A DNA stretch of 64,000 bases from Flavobacteriaceae bacterium (GCA_028279515.1 JANQNQ010000002.1:1-64000); one strand, 5' to 3'; positions 18,084 to 26,657 are shown, numbered from the stretch's first letter. Notes: generated from the letters alone by a model not told the origin. Program-made: numbers and translations.

Positions 18084-18452
18084 ATGGATAATTCCAAAAA
18101 ATACAAAATAGATCTTTTGACGAGTTGGGAAGAAACCTATAAAAAAGGTCTCTTGACATTTTGGATTCTACTTTCACTAAGAGATAACCGATTATATATA
18201 AGCGACATAAAGCGCTTTATCGAAAAATCTACAAATGGAACGATTTCATGCGAAGACCAAAGTATTTATCGCTCTTTAAGAAAATACTATGATCTGGAGA
18301 TCGTAGATTTTGAGTTAAGAGAAGGCAATAAAGGGCCCAATAGAAAATACTACTTCTTGACAGACATTGGTAAAGAGTTGTTACAAGATTTTACCAATAG
18401 GAACATTGCCATTTTTTTGAACAACAAGATATCAGGCCTGATATCAAACTAA
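18084..18452 (+). CDS. PadR-family transcriptional regulator
   Basis: 122 residues from ATG at 18084; a TTG at 18069 would add five residues and would place the start close to the operator. The winged-helix PadR pattern is clear: KGLLTFWILLSLRDNRLYISDIKRFI, then QSIYRSLRKYYDLEIVDFE and GPNRKYYFLTDIGKELL. The second family-typical dimerisation helices are short (LLQDFTNRNIAIFLNNKI). The operator 18043-18065 sits directly upstream. It forms an operon with the four-helix membrane protein 11 bases downstream, a common pairing in which PadR controls a membrane protein. Confidence 0.85.
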   Translation: MDNSKKYKIDLLTSWEETYKKGLLTFWILLSLRDNRLYISDIKRFIEKSTNGTISCEDQSIYRSLRKYYDLEIVDFELREGNKGPNRKYYFLTDIGKELLQDFTNRNIAIFLNNKISGLISN

Positions 18453-18463
18453 GTATTTGAATT

Positions 18464-18871
18464 ATGAAAACAATGACAACCAACTTAAAGTACTTTTCCA
18501 GTTTGACCGCGATCTTCTCGGTAATTTTCTTCTATTATTTATACACTGCTATATCCATTGATTCATATGATAAAATATGGATTTACGCCACTTTGTACGG
18601 GGCTGTTTTGTTTATTTCGGGGTTAATTCTTGGGTACCATGATACAGTACGAGATAGCAGGCTTGACCTAGGTTTCCATTATCATCTGATGACTTTTATC
18701 ATTGTCAACCTTATCGGTATACTATCAGCATTTGTAGTTATGGGATTCAATATAGACACCTTGTTATATGCAATTTTGCCCATTGCTTTTTGGACATTAG
18801 GCCTTTTCGTGCATCATTACTTGAGTTCAAAAACCATTAAGGGTATGGACAAAGGAAACATCTTCGATTAA
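18464..18871 (+). CDS. Four-helix membrane protein in the PadR operon
   Basis: 135 residues with four hydrophobic segments (YFSSLTAIFSVIFFYYLY, WIYATLYGAVLFISGLILGY, HLMTFIIVNLIGILSAFVVM, LLYAILPIAFWTLGLFVHHYL). The family is not recognised; it resembles 2TM-domain proteins found fused to or next to transcription regulators in Bacteroidota. It begins 11 bases after the PadR stop, so it is probably regulated by PadR through the upstream operator. A strong terminator follows at 18889-18917. Confidence 0.65.
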   Translation: MKTMTTNLKYFSSLTAIFSVIFFYYLYTAISIDSYDKIWIYATLYGAVLFISGLILGYHDTVRDSRLDLGFHYHLMTFIIVNLIGILSAFVVMGFNIDTLLYAILPIAFWTLGLFVHHYLSSKTIKGMDKGNIFD

Positions 18872-18888
18872 GCACCGCAAACAAACAA

Positions 18889-18917
18889 AAATCCCCGAAA
18901 CTGAGTTTCGGGGATTT
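18889..18917. terminator. Bidirectional rho-independent terminator
   Basis: A perfect 13-base stem, AAATCCCCGAAAC with GTTTCGGGGATTT, closes a TGA loop. It lies between the plus-strand PadR operon and the minus-strand lpdA and has A and T runs on either side, so it can serve both. Confidence 0.85.
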
Positions 18918-18959
18918 GTTTATATCCATTGTTGAACGTTTCGGATTCAACAGTAAGCA

Positions 18960-20366
18960 TTACACATGCAAAGCACGATCATCAGTTGCAGCAAGTGCTG
19001 CCTCCTTCACCGCTTCGGCGTATGTTGGGTGTGCATGGCTCATACGAGAGATATCCTCGGCAGACGCACGGAACTCCATCGCAGTCACTGCTTCACTGAT
19101 CAGATCTGCTACACGAGCGCCGATCATATGAACACCAAGTACTTCGTCTGTATTTTTATCTGCAATGATCTTCACAAATCCGTCGATATCCATACTAGCG
19201 CGGGCACGTCCTAAAGCACGCATCGGAAACTGTCCTACCTTGTAGTCAACACCTGCTTCCTTCAACTCTTCTTCCGTTTTTCCTACGGCAGCAACTTCAG
19301 GCCAAGTGTATACCACACCAGGAATCAAGTTGTAATCGATATGTGGCTTTTGTCCGGCTAATGTTTCCGCAACAAAAACGCCTTCCTCTTCCGCTTTGTG
19401 TGCAAGCATCGCTCCTTTGATCACATCTCCAATGGCGTAGATATTAGAAGCCGAAGTTTGTAGGTGGTCGTTCACTTCCACTTGTCCGCGGTCATTCAAC
19501 TTCACACCGGCAGCTTCCGCATTTAAACCATCTGTATAAGGGCGTCTTCCGACAGAAACCAAACAATAATCGCCTTTGAATTCTACTTCTTTTCCTTTCT
19601 TGTCATCAGCTTTGATGATTACCTCATCACCTACTCTTTCAACTGATTTTACTTTGTGCGAAGTATGGAATTTCATCTTGCCCTTCTTCAACACCTTTTG
19701 AAGCTCTTTAGACAATGCGCCGTCCATTCCAGGAATGATGCGGTCCATGTACTCTACCACAGAAACTTCAGCACCTAGGCGCTTATATACCTGTCCGAGT
19801 TCGAGTCCGATCACGCCACCACCGATGATCACCATATGCTTAGGAACCTCCTTTAGCTTCAAGGCTTCGGTAGAAGTGATAATACGCTCTTTGTCGATAT
19901 TGATAAAAGGTAAAGTCGAAGGTTTCGATCCGGTAGCGATGATGGTATGTTTCGCTTCGATCGTTTCGGTCTTACCGTCGTTCTTTTTGATATTGATATG
20001 CGTGGCATCTTTAAAAGATCCCAAGCCTTCGTATACGTCGATGTTGTTCTTCTTCATCAAGAAATCCACCCCAGCACAGGTCATATCGACTACAGATTGC
20101 TTTCGAGCGATCATCTTCTCAAGATTCACCTTCACCTCTCCTGGAATCTCGATTCCGTGGGTGTCAAAATGCTTCACGGCATCCTCATAATGGTGCGAAG
20201 AATCTAACAAAGCTTTTGAAGGAATACAACCTACATTTAAGCAGGTACCACCTAAGGTTGAATATTTCTCGATAATGGCGGTTTTCATCCCAAGTTGTGC
20301 ACAACGGATCGCTGCTACATATCCCCCTGGGCCAGAGCCGATAACGGCTACATCGTATGAATTCAT
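18960..20366 (-). CDS. lpdA: Dihydrolipoyl dehydrogenase (E3)
   Basis: 468 residues, the usual length. It reoxidises dihydrolipoamide in 2-oxo acid dehydrogenase complexes using FAD and NAD+. Visible are the FAD site VIGSGPGGYVAAI, the redox pair GGTCLNVGC (Cys42 and Cys47), the NAD-binding GGGVIGLELGQVYKRLG, the second FAD motif IYAIGDVIKGAMLAHKA, and the C-terminal catalytic HAHPTYAEAV. It is a single gene with a terminator beyond its end and a probable -7 box at 20404-20411. Nothing is missing. Confidence 0.97.
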   Translation of the reverse strand: MNSYDVAVIGSGPGGYVAAIRCAQLGMKTAIIEKYSTLGGTCLNVGCIPSKALLDSSHHYEDAVKHFDTHGIEIPGEVKVNLEKMIARKQSVVDMTCAGVDFLMKKNNIDVYEGLGSFKDATHINIKKNDGKTETIEAKHTIIATGSKPSTLPFINIDKERIITSTEALKLKEVPKHMVIIGGGVIGLELGQVYKRLGAEVSVVEYMDRIIPGMDGALSKELQKVLKKGKMKFHTSHKVKSVERVGDEVIIKADDKKGKEVEFKGDYCLVSVGRRPYTDGLNAEAAGVKLNDRGQVEVNDHLQTSASNIYAIGDVIKGAMLAHKAEEEGVFVAETLAGQKPHIDYNLIPGVVYTWPEVAAVGKTEEELKEAGVDYKVGQFPMRALGRARASMDIDGFVKIIADKNTDEVLGVHMIGARVADLISEAVTAMEFRASAEDISRMSHAHPTYAEAVKEAALAATDDRALHV

Positions 20367-20403
20367 AGTGTGTTTTTAAGTATCGATTTGAAAATTCGAA
20401 CTA

Positions 20404-20411
20404 CAAAAGTA
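20404..20411 (-). promoter_or_regulatory. Probable -7 box for lpdA
   Basis: On the minus strand this reads TACTTTTG, a match to the Bacteroidota TAnnTTTG box, 38 bases before the lpdA start. I do not see a clear upstream TTTG at ideal spacing, so the call is tentative. Confidence 0.4.
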
Positions 20412-20465
20412 CAAATTGCAGTACAGAGTACCATACTTGTTTAGACGAATTTATAAGGTAGTCGT

Positions 20466-21092
20466 TTAGGACGGAAAAGCTAACATCTCGCCCATGCCAA
20501 CCGTAAACAACCAACTGCCGTAAATGGCATGCTCAATTGACACCATCAAGGTCGAACGTGTCTTCGAAAATGTAATGGCAAACAAGATACCTCCAATAAA
20601 AGTTAGTATAAATACCAAGGTATTTTTTAAGAAGAAATGCGCCAGCGAAAAGATCACTGCATTTACAAATACGAGCAGTGCCTTGCTATTGAAGAACGCC
20701 TCATACCGCTGAAAGAAAAATGTACGATATACCAATTCTTGCGGATAGACCGAAAAGAATGAATAGATAAACAGTATAAAAAAATAGAGCCCGGGTTTGT
20801 TGAGCATCACCCCAAACAATTTGCTGCTATCGGTATAGTAAACGTATAAGATGGTGATCACCGCAATGATGCCCAGTTGGATCCAGAGTGTTCTCCAAAA
20901 GGTTTTCCACGGAAGGTTTTTGTGTACCTTGAATTTGTTCTTTTCTACTTTGAGCAATACCCAAACCAAGTAGGCAAAAGCGAATAATCCAGAACCCAAC
21001 TTCAACCAAGGGCTATAGGGTAATGCATAACTCACCGGAAGGATTACAAATAAAATCAGGAATTCGACGAACTTGACATTTTTCGATTGCAT
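20466..21092 (-). CDS. CPBP-family intramembrane protein (CAAX protease-like)
   Basis: 208 residues from ATG at 21092; longer frames reach back to 21236 but overlap the Lrp gene. About seven hydrophobic segments. The CPBP motifs are present in variant form: SVYPQELVYRTFFFQRY instead of EExxxR, and later FSLAHFFLKN with the conserved histidine, then FSKTRSTLMVSIEHAIYGSW. In Bacteroidota the QExxxR variant is common, so it may still be active. Its role may be bacteriocin self-immunity-like or membrane proteolysis. It lies downstream of Lrp on the same strand. Confidence 0.75.
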   Translation of the reverse strand: MQSKNVKFVEFLILFVILPVSYALPYSPWLKLGSGLFAFAYLVWVLLKVEKNKFKVHKNLPWKTFWRTLWIQLGIIAVITILYVYYTDSSKLFGVMLNKPGLYFFILFIYSFFSVYPQELVYRTFFFQRYEAFFNSKALLVFVNAVIFSLAHFFLKNTLVFILTFIGGILFAITFSKTRSTLMVSIEHAIYGSWLFTVGMGEMLAFPS

Positions 21093-21132
21093 GCGCTCTT
21101 TTTTCAGCAGAAAGATAACAAAATTCAAAAGT

Positions 21133-21591
21133 TTACAGACTGAAGGCCGTGGTGTTTTTGACCTCACTGATCGAAAAGGTACTGTGCGTACTTCCGATAT
21201 GTTGAATGGTCGTGAGCTTCGTGACCATAAACTCACGATACGCCTCCATATCAGCGACAGATACCTTCAGAATATAGTCGTAGTCTCCGCTCACATGAAA
21301 GCACTCTAGCACTTCGTCTAGCTTGATCACCTCAGATTCAAACTTGGTCACGTACTCTTTAGAATGTTGTGACAACTTGATATGGCAAAAGACCGTAAAC
21401 GAGCGTTGTATCTTTTCCTTTTTCAGCAAGGCCACATATTTGTTGATCACTCCCTCCTTCTCCAACTTCTTAATACGCTCGTATACTGCGGTCACAGAGA
21501 GATTCAGTTGGTTTGACAGTTCTTTATTGGTGCGCTTACTGTCGTCTTGCAACAGCATTAATAACTTTCTATCAGTAGCATCAAATGGCAT
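21133..21591 (-). CDS. Lrp/AsnC-family transcriptional regulator
   Basis: 152 residues: N-terminal HTH (FDATDRKLLMLLQDDSKRTNKELSNQLNLSVTAVYERIKKLEKEGVI) and C-terminal RAM/AsnC effector domain (FHVSGDYDYILKVSVADMEAYREFM). It is transcribed divergently from methionine gamma-lyase, with the dyad AATGAT/ATCATT between them, and so probably controls methionine breakdown in response to an amino acid. That regulon assignment is inferred from position and family behaviour. Confidence 0.9.
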   Translation of the reverse strand: MPFDATDRKLLMLLQDDSKRTNKELSNQLNLSVTAVYERIKKLEKEGVINKYVALLKKEKIQRSFTVFCHIKLSQHSKEYVTKFESEVIKLDEVLECFHVSGDYDYILKVSVADMEAYREFMVTKLTTIQHIGSTHSTFSISEVKNTTAFSL

Positions 21592-21682
21592 ATCGAAAAT
21601 TTTTCAGCATTCAACCTTAAAAAAGGAAAATGAAATTATAATAAATCATTAAAATTCAAATATACTAGATTTATTTTCTAAA

Positions 21683-21698
21683 AATGATTAATATCATT
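21683..21698. promoter_or_regulatory. Dyad between lrp-like gene and megL
   Basis: AATGAT and ATCATT are separated by 4 bases in the 162-base divergent region. The A+T-rich dyad is of the kind bound by Lrp/AsnC proteins. It could be the operator for either gene. Confidence 0.4.
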
Positions 21699-21753
21699 GA
21701 TTATTATACATCTAATGTAGAATTTTGAAGCAAATTAACCTAAACTCAACACA

Positions 21754-22980
21754 ATGAAATTCAATCCAGCAGACGGTATTCAAGACCTGCAGTACTTCGG
21801 AGAATTCGGTGGTGTAAACCCATCTATCTCTGATTCATCGACCTATACCTTTCTTTCGGCAAAGACCATGTTTGACACCTTTGAAGGCAATACTGAAGGG
21901 TGTTACCTATACTCGCGTCACTCCTCCCCTTCTAATTTGTATTTAGGGGAAGCGCTAGCCGCCATGGAAGGCACCGAATCGGCCAACGTAACTGCCAGCG
22001 GAATGGGTGCCATCACCGCTGTGATCATGCAACTTTGTGGAGCCGGTGATCATGTTGTGAGTAGCCGTACCATCTACGGAGGCACCTATGCCTTTTTGAA
22101 GAATTTCGCACCGAAGCTAAACATCTCAACCTCGTTTGTTGACATCACCAAACTCGATGTTGTTGAAGCGGCCATCACCGAAAACACAAAAATGATCTAT
22201 TGTGAAGCAGTAAGCAATCCGCTACTTGAAATCGCAGATATCAAAGGATTGGCTGCCTTAGCTAAAAAGCACAATCTACCCTTAGTGGTTGACAATACCT
22301 TTTCACCGTTGAACATCGCTCCTGCTAAATTGGGTGCTGATGTGGTGATTCACAGTCTAACGAAGTTTATCAACGGAAGCAGTGACTGTGTTGGTGGCGT
22401 AGTATGCGGTACGACCGATTTCTGTTTAAGCCTGAAAGATGTGAACGATGGTGCTGCTATGCTACTAGGAAGCACCATGGACAGCGTTCGTGCATCGTCG
22501 ATCTTAAAGAACTTGCGTACGCTTCATATCAGAATCAAAAAGCACAGCGAGAATGCTCAATACCTATCAGAGCAATTCGAAAAAGATGGACTGCGTGTCG
22601 TGTATCCAGGATTGGCAAGTCATCCAGGGCATGAGACCTTAAAAGACCAAATGAACGACGAATATGGCTTTGGTGGGATGATGACCGTTGATGTAGGATC
22701 ACTCGACAAGGCCAATGCCTTGATGGAATTGATGCAAGAGCGTAACCTGGGATACCTTGCGGTAAGCCTTGGATTCTATAAGACCCTTTTCAGTGCACCA
22801 GGGACATCTACCTCTTCTGAAATTCCAGAAGACGAACAAAAAGAAATGGGCTTGACCGACGGACTCATTCGTTTCTCAATCGGTCTGGACAATGATATTA
22901 AACGCACCTACTCCATGATGAGAACATGCATGGAAGAGCTCGGGATCTTAACCCCAAAAGATGAACTATCGTTCGTGTAG
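21754..22980 (+). CDS. megL: Methionine gamma-lyase-type PLP enzyme
   Basis: 408 residues of the Cys/Met-metabolism PLP family. The enzyme splits methionine to methanethiol, ammonia and 2-oxobutyrate; cystathionine or homocysteine lyase activity is the alternative. PLP features: SRHSSPSNLYLGEALAAMEG, the Tyr-bearing SRTIYGGTYAF, VVDNTFSPL, and the Schiff-base Lys204 in VIHSLTKFINGSSDCVGG. It is divergent from an Lrp-type regulator and followed by an NhaC-type antiporter, a sensible setting for amino-acid catabolism. A terminator follows directly. Confidence 0.85.
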   Translation: MKFNPADGIQDLQYFGEFGGVNPSISDSSTYTFLSAKTMFDTFEGNTEGCYLYSRHSSPSNLYLGEALAAMEGTESANVTASGMGAITAVIMQLCGAGDHVVSSRTIYGGTYAFLKNFAPKLNISTSFVDITKLDVVEAAITENTKMIYCEAVSNPLLEIADIKGLAALAKKHNLPLVVDNTFSPLNIAPAKLGADVVIHSLTKFINGSSDCVGGVVCGTTDFCLSLKDVNDGAAMLLGSTMDSVRASSILKNLRTLHIRIKKHSENAQYLSEQFEKDGLRVVYPGLASHPGHETLKDQMNDEYGFGGMMTVDVGSLDKANALMELMQERNLGYLAVSLGFYKTLFSAPGTSTSSEIPEDEQKEMGLTDGLIRFSIGLDNDIKRTYSMMRTCMEELGILTPKDELSFV

Positions 22981-22998
22981 TTTTTGCCCACACCCAAG

Positions 22999-23031
22999 AA
23001 AATCCCTTCCGCTCGTGAAGGGATTTTTTTT
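22999..23031 (+). terminator. Rho-independent terminator after megL
   Basis: An 11-base stem (22999-23009 with 23017-23027, core AATCCCTTC/GAAGGGATT) has a 7-base loop and a T run continuing to 23031. Confidence 0.85.
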
Positions 23032-23085
23032 GCAAAACGCATAACAAAATCGTAACATTACACTTCAAAACTAAACCATTTGTTA

Positions 23086-24579
23086 ATGCAAAGTCAAGAC
23101 ATCAACCCTAGAGAACCACAAGACGAAAATATTGTAGAAAATAAAGAATTGAACATTTGGGAAGCATTGATTCCAGTATTCGCCTTGGTAGGGATGTTGG
23201 CATACAACATTTATGTTTATGGTGATGATGCCTTGAGTGGAAGCAATCAATTTGTCTTATTGCTTGGAGCTGCTGTTGCCGCCATCGTGGGCTTTAGAAA
23301 CAAAGTTTCTTACAAGCAGATGCTCGAAGAAGTGGCTGAAAATGTAAAATCAACGACAGGAGCTTTATTGATACTTCTAATGGTTGGTGCCTTAGCTGGT
23401 ACTTGGTTAATAAGCGGAATCATCCCCACGATGATCTACTATGGCCTTCAACTACTAAGCCCAAAAATATTCTTAGCAGCCTGTGTTATTATTTGTGCCA
23501 TCATTTCGATAGCTACAGGTAGCTCTTGGACAACATCAGCAACGGTAGGAATCGCGTTGGTTGGTATCGGGGAAACTCTGGGCATTTCTCTGGGAATGAC
23601 AGCGGGAGCTGTACTTTCGGGAGCCTATTTTGGAGATAAGATGTCTCCTTTGAGTGATACTACTAACTTGGCACCAGCAATGGCAGGCGGGGAACTATTC
23701 AGTCATATTAAGTATATGGCCTGGACAACAATACCTACTATTACTATCACGCTCATCGCGTTCATTATCATTGGCCTCAATTTGGATGTCTCCGGCTCTC
23801 CAGATATACAAGATAAGTTGACAGCAATCAAAGGGGCTTTTAACATAAGCCCACTACTTTTCATTGTTCCGGTAATTGTAATTATAATGATCGTGAAAAA
23901 AACACCTCCCCTCATTGCATTACTTATTGGAGCTTTACTCGGAGGGGTAACCGCACTTATAGCGCAACCCGATATCGTGGCGAAAATAGCCGGAGCTGAT
24001 AGTCTAACATTTCAATCTGGCTATCAAGGTGTGATGAATGCACTAACGGTTGACACTGCTGTGGAAACCAGTAGCAAAGAACTAAATGACCTCTTCACCG
24101 CTGGTGGTATGAAAGGTATGCTCGGTACCATATGGTTAATCATATGTGCCATGGTCTTCGGAGGTGTTATGGACGCTATTGGAGCCCTGTCTAGAATAAC
24201 AAATTCTTTATTGAAAATGGCAACTTCTGTGTTCGGCCTTTTCGCAAGTACTGTGGCAAGTTGCTTAGCATTGAATCTAACGGCTTCAGACCAATATCTT
24301 GCTTTGGTAGTTCCTGGAAAGATGTTCAAAAAAGCATACGAAGACAAAGGGCTAGCTCCTGAAAATTTGAGTAGAACACTCGAAGATTCAGGAACTGTGA
24401 CGTCAGTTTTGGTTCCATGGAACACATGTGGTGCTTATCATTCAAAGGTACTATTTGGATACGCAGGGGCTACCGCTTACATCCCTTATGCATTTTTCAG
24501 TATAATTAGTCCATTTATGACCTTGCTCTTCGCTGCTTTCAGCATCAAAATAAAACAATTAACTGCTAAACCAGCATAA
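23086..24579 (+). CDS. nhaC: NhaC-family Na+/H+ antiporter
   Basis: 497 residues from ATG at 23086, with about 12 membrane segments. The NhaC pattern is visible in TGALLILLMVGALAGTWLISGIIPTMIYYGL, then IATGSSWTTSATVGIALVGIGETLGI, GAVLSGAYFGDKMSPLSDTTNLAPA and EDSGTVTSVLVPWNTCGAYH. Family members exchange Na+ for H+, or malate/lactate with Na+ coupling in MleN. Its place after methionine gamma-lyase leaves open a role in exporting an organic acid or in pH balance. It has its own terminator. Confidence 0.88.
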   Translation: MQSQDINPREPQDENIVENKELNIWEALIPVFALVGMLAYNIYVYGDDALSGSNQFVLLLGAAVAAIVGFRNKVSYKQMLEEVAENVKSTTGALLILLMVGALAGTWLISGIIPTMIYYGLQLLSPKIFLAACVIICAIISIATGSSWTTSATVGIALVGIGETLGISLGMTAGAVLSGAYFGDKMSPLSDTTNLAPAMAGGELFSHIKYMAWTTIPTITITLIAFIIIGLNLDVSGSPDIQDKLTAIKGAFNISPLLFIVPVIVIIMIVKKTPPLIALLIGALLGGVTALIAQPDIVAKIAGADSLTFQSGYQGVMNALTVDTAVETSSKELNDLFTAGGMKGMLGTIWLIICAMVFGGVMDAIGALSRITNSLLKMATSVFGLFASTVASCLALNLTASDQYLALVVPGKMFKKAYEDKGLAPENLSRTLEDSGTVTSVLVPWNTCGAYHSKVLFGYAGATAYIPYAFFSIISPFMTLLFAAFSIKIKQLTAKPA

Positions 24580-24600
24580 CAAATACGCACAAAAAAATAC

Positions 24601-24630
24601 AAGCCGTGCATCGAAAGATGTGCGGCTTTT
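24601..24630 (+). terminator. Terminator after nhaC
   Basis: AAGCCGTGCATC pairs with GATGTGCGGCTT through a GAAA tetraloop (two G-T wobbles), followed by TTTT. Confidence 0.75.
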
Positions 24631-24711
24631 CCAATTGTAAAAACCTGATAATCAGACCTTCTTTTTTCATCATTGGCTTTCCTTATTCTCAGATAAAAAA
24701 ATTGAATATTT

Positions 24712-24746
24712 TTTGATGGTAAGGTTAGTTCGAAATACTACTTTTG
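24712..24746 (+). promoter_or_regulatory. Promoter of the peroxiredoxin gene
   Basis: TTTG at 24712-24715, 23 bases, then TACTTTTG at 24739-24746, matching the Bacteroidota promoter form. The ATG follows 36 bases later. Confidence 0.6.
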
Positions 24747-24782
24747 CCATCGAAAAATTGTATAATCTATAAACATTATCAT

Positions 24783-25421
24783 ATGGCTTTTGTAGGAAAA
24801 AAATTTCCAAGCTTGCACGTAGATGCAATGAACGACATGGGAGACACTTTTAAGATCAATGTCGTTGAAGAAGCAATCAATAACAACAAGAAAGTATTGC
24901 TTTTCTGGTACCCAAAAGATTTCACTTTTGTTTGCCCAACCGAGCTTCATGCTTTTCAAGCCGCTTTAGGTGAGTTCGAAAAGAGAAACACTGTAGTAAT
25001 CGGTGCTTCTTGTGATACTGCCGAAGTTCACTTTGCATGGTTAAACACTGCCAAAGACAACGGAGGTATCGAAGGTGTTACCTACCCTATCCTTGCTGAT
25101 AGCAACCGTAACTTGGCTAGCACACTAGGTATCCTTGACATTACCAACGAAACGTACAACGAAGAAACTGGTGTTGTATTGGTAGAAGGTGACAACGTAC
25201 CTTACAGAGCTACGTATTTGATCGACGAAGAAGGTACAGTGTTCCACGAAGGAGTTAACCACATGCCTGTTGGAAGAAACGTAAACGAATACCTTCGTTT
25301 GATCGATGCATACACGCACGTTCAAGAAAAAGGTGAGGTTTGTCCAGCAAACTGGGAAGAAGGTAAAGAAGCAATGAACGCCAACAGAGATGGTGTTGCT
25401 GCTTACTTGGCTTCTAACTAA
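24783..25421 (+). CDS. AhpC/TSA-type 2-Cys peroxiredoxin
   Basis: 212 residues from ATG at 24783; the frame opens earlier but the promoter lies inside that extension. It reduces hydrogen peroxide and organic peroxides. The peroxidatic Cys51 is in DFTFVCPTELHAF and the resolving Cys187 in GEVCPANWEEG, as in typical 2-Cys enzymes. The fold continues through HFAWLNTAKDNGGIEGVTYPILAD and YLIDEEGTVFHEGVNHMPVGRNVNEYLR. It is followed within 14 bases by a thioredoxin that may be its reductant, so a matched peroxide-reduction operon is likely. Confidence 0.95.
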   Translation: MAFVGKKFPSLHVDAMNDMGDTFKINVVEEAINNNKKVLLFWYPKDFTFVCPTELHAFQAALGEFEKRNTVVIGASCDTAEVHFAWLNTAKDNGGIEGVTYPILADSNRNLASTLGILDITNETYNEETGVVLVEGDNVPYRATYLIDEEGTVFHEGVNHMPVGRNVNEYLRLIDAYTHVQEKGEVCPANWEEGKEAMNANRDGVAAYLASN

Positions 25422-25435
25422 TAAATACGAATATC

Positions 25436-25750
25436 ATGATTCAAGAGTTAACAGCAGACAATCTAGCCGAAGTAGTTGGCAACAATGATACCGTTGTGGT
25501 ACAATATTCGGCGTCTTGGTGTGGCAACTGTCGCATTATGAAACCTAAGTTTAAAAAGCTGGCTACTGAGAATACAGACACCGCTTTTTTCATGGTAGAT
25601 GCTGAAAAGTTTCCAGAATCAAGAAAACTGGCCACGGTAGACAACCTTCCTACTTTTGCAACCTTCAAAGGTGGAAACTTTGTCAACCAGGTTCAGACCA
25701 ATAAATTTGAAGTACTAAAAGACCTAGTCAATGAAGTTACCAGTAATTAA
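25436..25750 (+). CDS. Thioredoxin-family protein with CGNC active site
   Basis: 104 residues, a single thioredoxin fold. The active site is SASWCGNCRIMKPKF (Cys29 and Cys32), with Asn in place of the Pro of CGPC; this alters redox potential in known variants. The cis-Pro loop is TVDNLPTFATFKGG. It lies between the peroxiredoxin and the small acidic protein, overlapping the latter by 20 bases. It is cytoplasmic, with no leader. Serving the upstream peroxiredoxin is inferred from linkage. Confidence 0.88.
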   Translation: MIQELTADNLAEVVGNNDTVVVQYSASWCGNCRIMKPKFKKLATENTDTAFFMVDAEKFPESRKLATVDNLPTFATFKGGNFVNQVQTNKFEVLKDLVNEVTSN

Positions 25751-25988
25751 GCATCTTACGCAATTCATCGAAGAGAACGATGAGGATTTCGTAGTTGAGA
25801 CCATCGAAACACTCGAAGCCTTGACTGAAGTTCCGTCGCTAAAAGATGAAGAATTGGATGTGATCGGTGAGCTCATTTCCAATATGTATGGAGCGATCGA
25901 GGTCAACAAAATGGTCAAAGACGGAACTCCCAAAAAAGAGGCGCTAAACAGCTTTATGCAGCGTGTCTTGGGGTCTATAGACCAATAG
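25731..25988 (+). CDS. Small acidic conserved protein (DUF6952-like)
   Basis: 85 residues, mostly helical and acidic (LTQFIEENDEDFVVETIETLEALTEVPSLKDEELDVIGELISNMYGAIEVNKMV). It overlaps the thioredoxin gene by 20 bases in another frame, indicating translational coupling. I associate this protein, from memory, with the flavobacterial peroxiredoxin-thioredoxin cluster (DUF6952 in current family lists), but have not verified that. No catalytic residues or cysteines are visible. Confidence 0.7.
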   Translation: MKLPVIKHLTQFIEENDEDFVVETIETLEALTEVPSLKDEELDVIGELISNMYGAIEVNKMVKDGTPKKEALNSFMQRVLGSIDQ

Positions 25989-26022
25989 TACTTTCGGGAT
26001 TAAATTGTATGAAATAGAATAG

Positions 26023-26054
26023 AATCCTCTCTAATTGATAGAGAGGATTTTTTT
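26023..26054 (+). terminator. Terminator of the peroxiredoxin operon
   Basis: A perfect 11-base stem AATCCTCTCTA/TAGAGAGGATT with 5-base loop is followed by a T run. Confidence 0.85.
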
Positions 26055-26119
26055 ATGGGGTTCGCTGTGCGTTTCTGACTTAATATTGCTATTTTTAACA
26101 CAAACCAAAATTATAGATC

Positions 26120-26626
26120 ATGGCAACAGTAACACTTAAAGGAAATGCGATAAACACCTCTGGTCAACTACCAAATATCGGCGACCAAGCACCCAATTTT
26201 AAATTGACAGCGAATGACCTTTCGACACTCTCGTTAGGCGATTTTAGTGGCTCTAAACTTGTGCTCAACGTTTTTCCGAGTATTGATACAGGTACATGCG
26301 CAGCTTCAGTGCGTCAATTCAATCAAGAGGCAAGTGAGTTAGAGAACACCAAGGTATTGTGTATCTCAAGAGATCTTCCTTTTGCACAAGCGCGTTTTTG
26401 TGCTTCGGAAGGTATCGAGAATGTGATCAATCTTTCAGACTATAAAACAGGCGACTTCGGTAAAGCATACGGCTTAGACTTTGTAGATGGCCCGTTGGAA
26501 GCACTACACTCACGAGCGGTAATCGTTGTAGACCAAAACGGAAAGGTTCGGTATACAGAACAAGTTCCTGAAATTGTTGACGAACCCAATTACAAAGCGG
26601 CACTCGAAGCGCTCATGGACGAATAA
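26120..26626 (+). CDS. tpx: Thiol peroxidase (lipid-hydroperoxide peroxidase)
   Basis: 168 residues, the standard Tpx length. It is an atypical 2-Cys peroxiredoxin: Cys60 in SIDTGTCAASVRQF is peroxidatic and Cys94 in FAQARFCASEG is resolving, matching Cys61/Cys95 of the E. coli enzyme. Start and end (TVTLKGNAINTSGQLP ... EPNYKAALEALM) fit the family. It follows the AhpC-type operon after a terminator, so the peroxide genes are adjacent but separately transcribed. It may read through to dgkA, 31 bases on. Confidence 0.95.
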   Translation: MATVTLKGNAINTSGQLPNIGDQAPNFKLTANDLSTLSLGDFSGSKLVLNVFPSIDTGTCAASVRQFNQEASELENTKVLCISRDLPFAQARFCASEGIENVINLSDYKTGDFGKAYGLDFVDGPLEALHSRAVIVVDQNGKVRYTEQVPEIVDEPNYKAALEALMDE

Positions 26627-26657
26627 TTCGAAGAACCTTCCGCCAGAAAAAATAAAA

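Noticed and set aside
21093-21236. Upstream extension of the CPBP gene
   Set aside because: It would overlap the Lrp gene and put a basic, non-membrane stretch before the first helix; ATG 21092 fits better.
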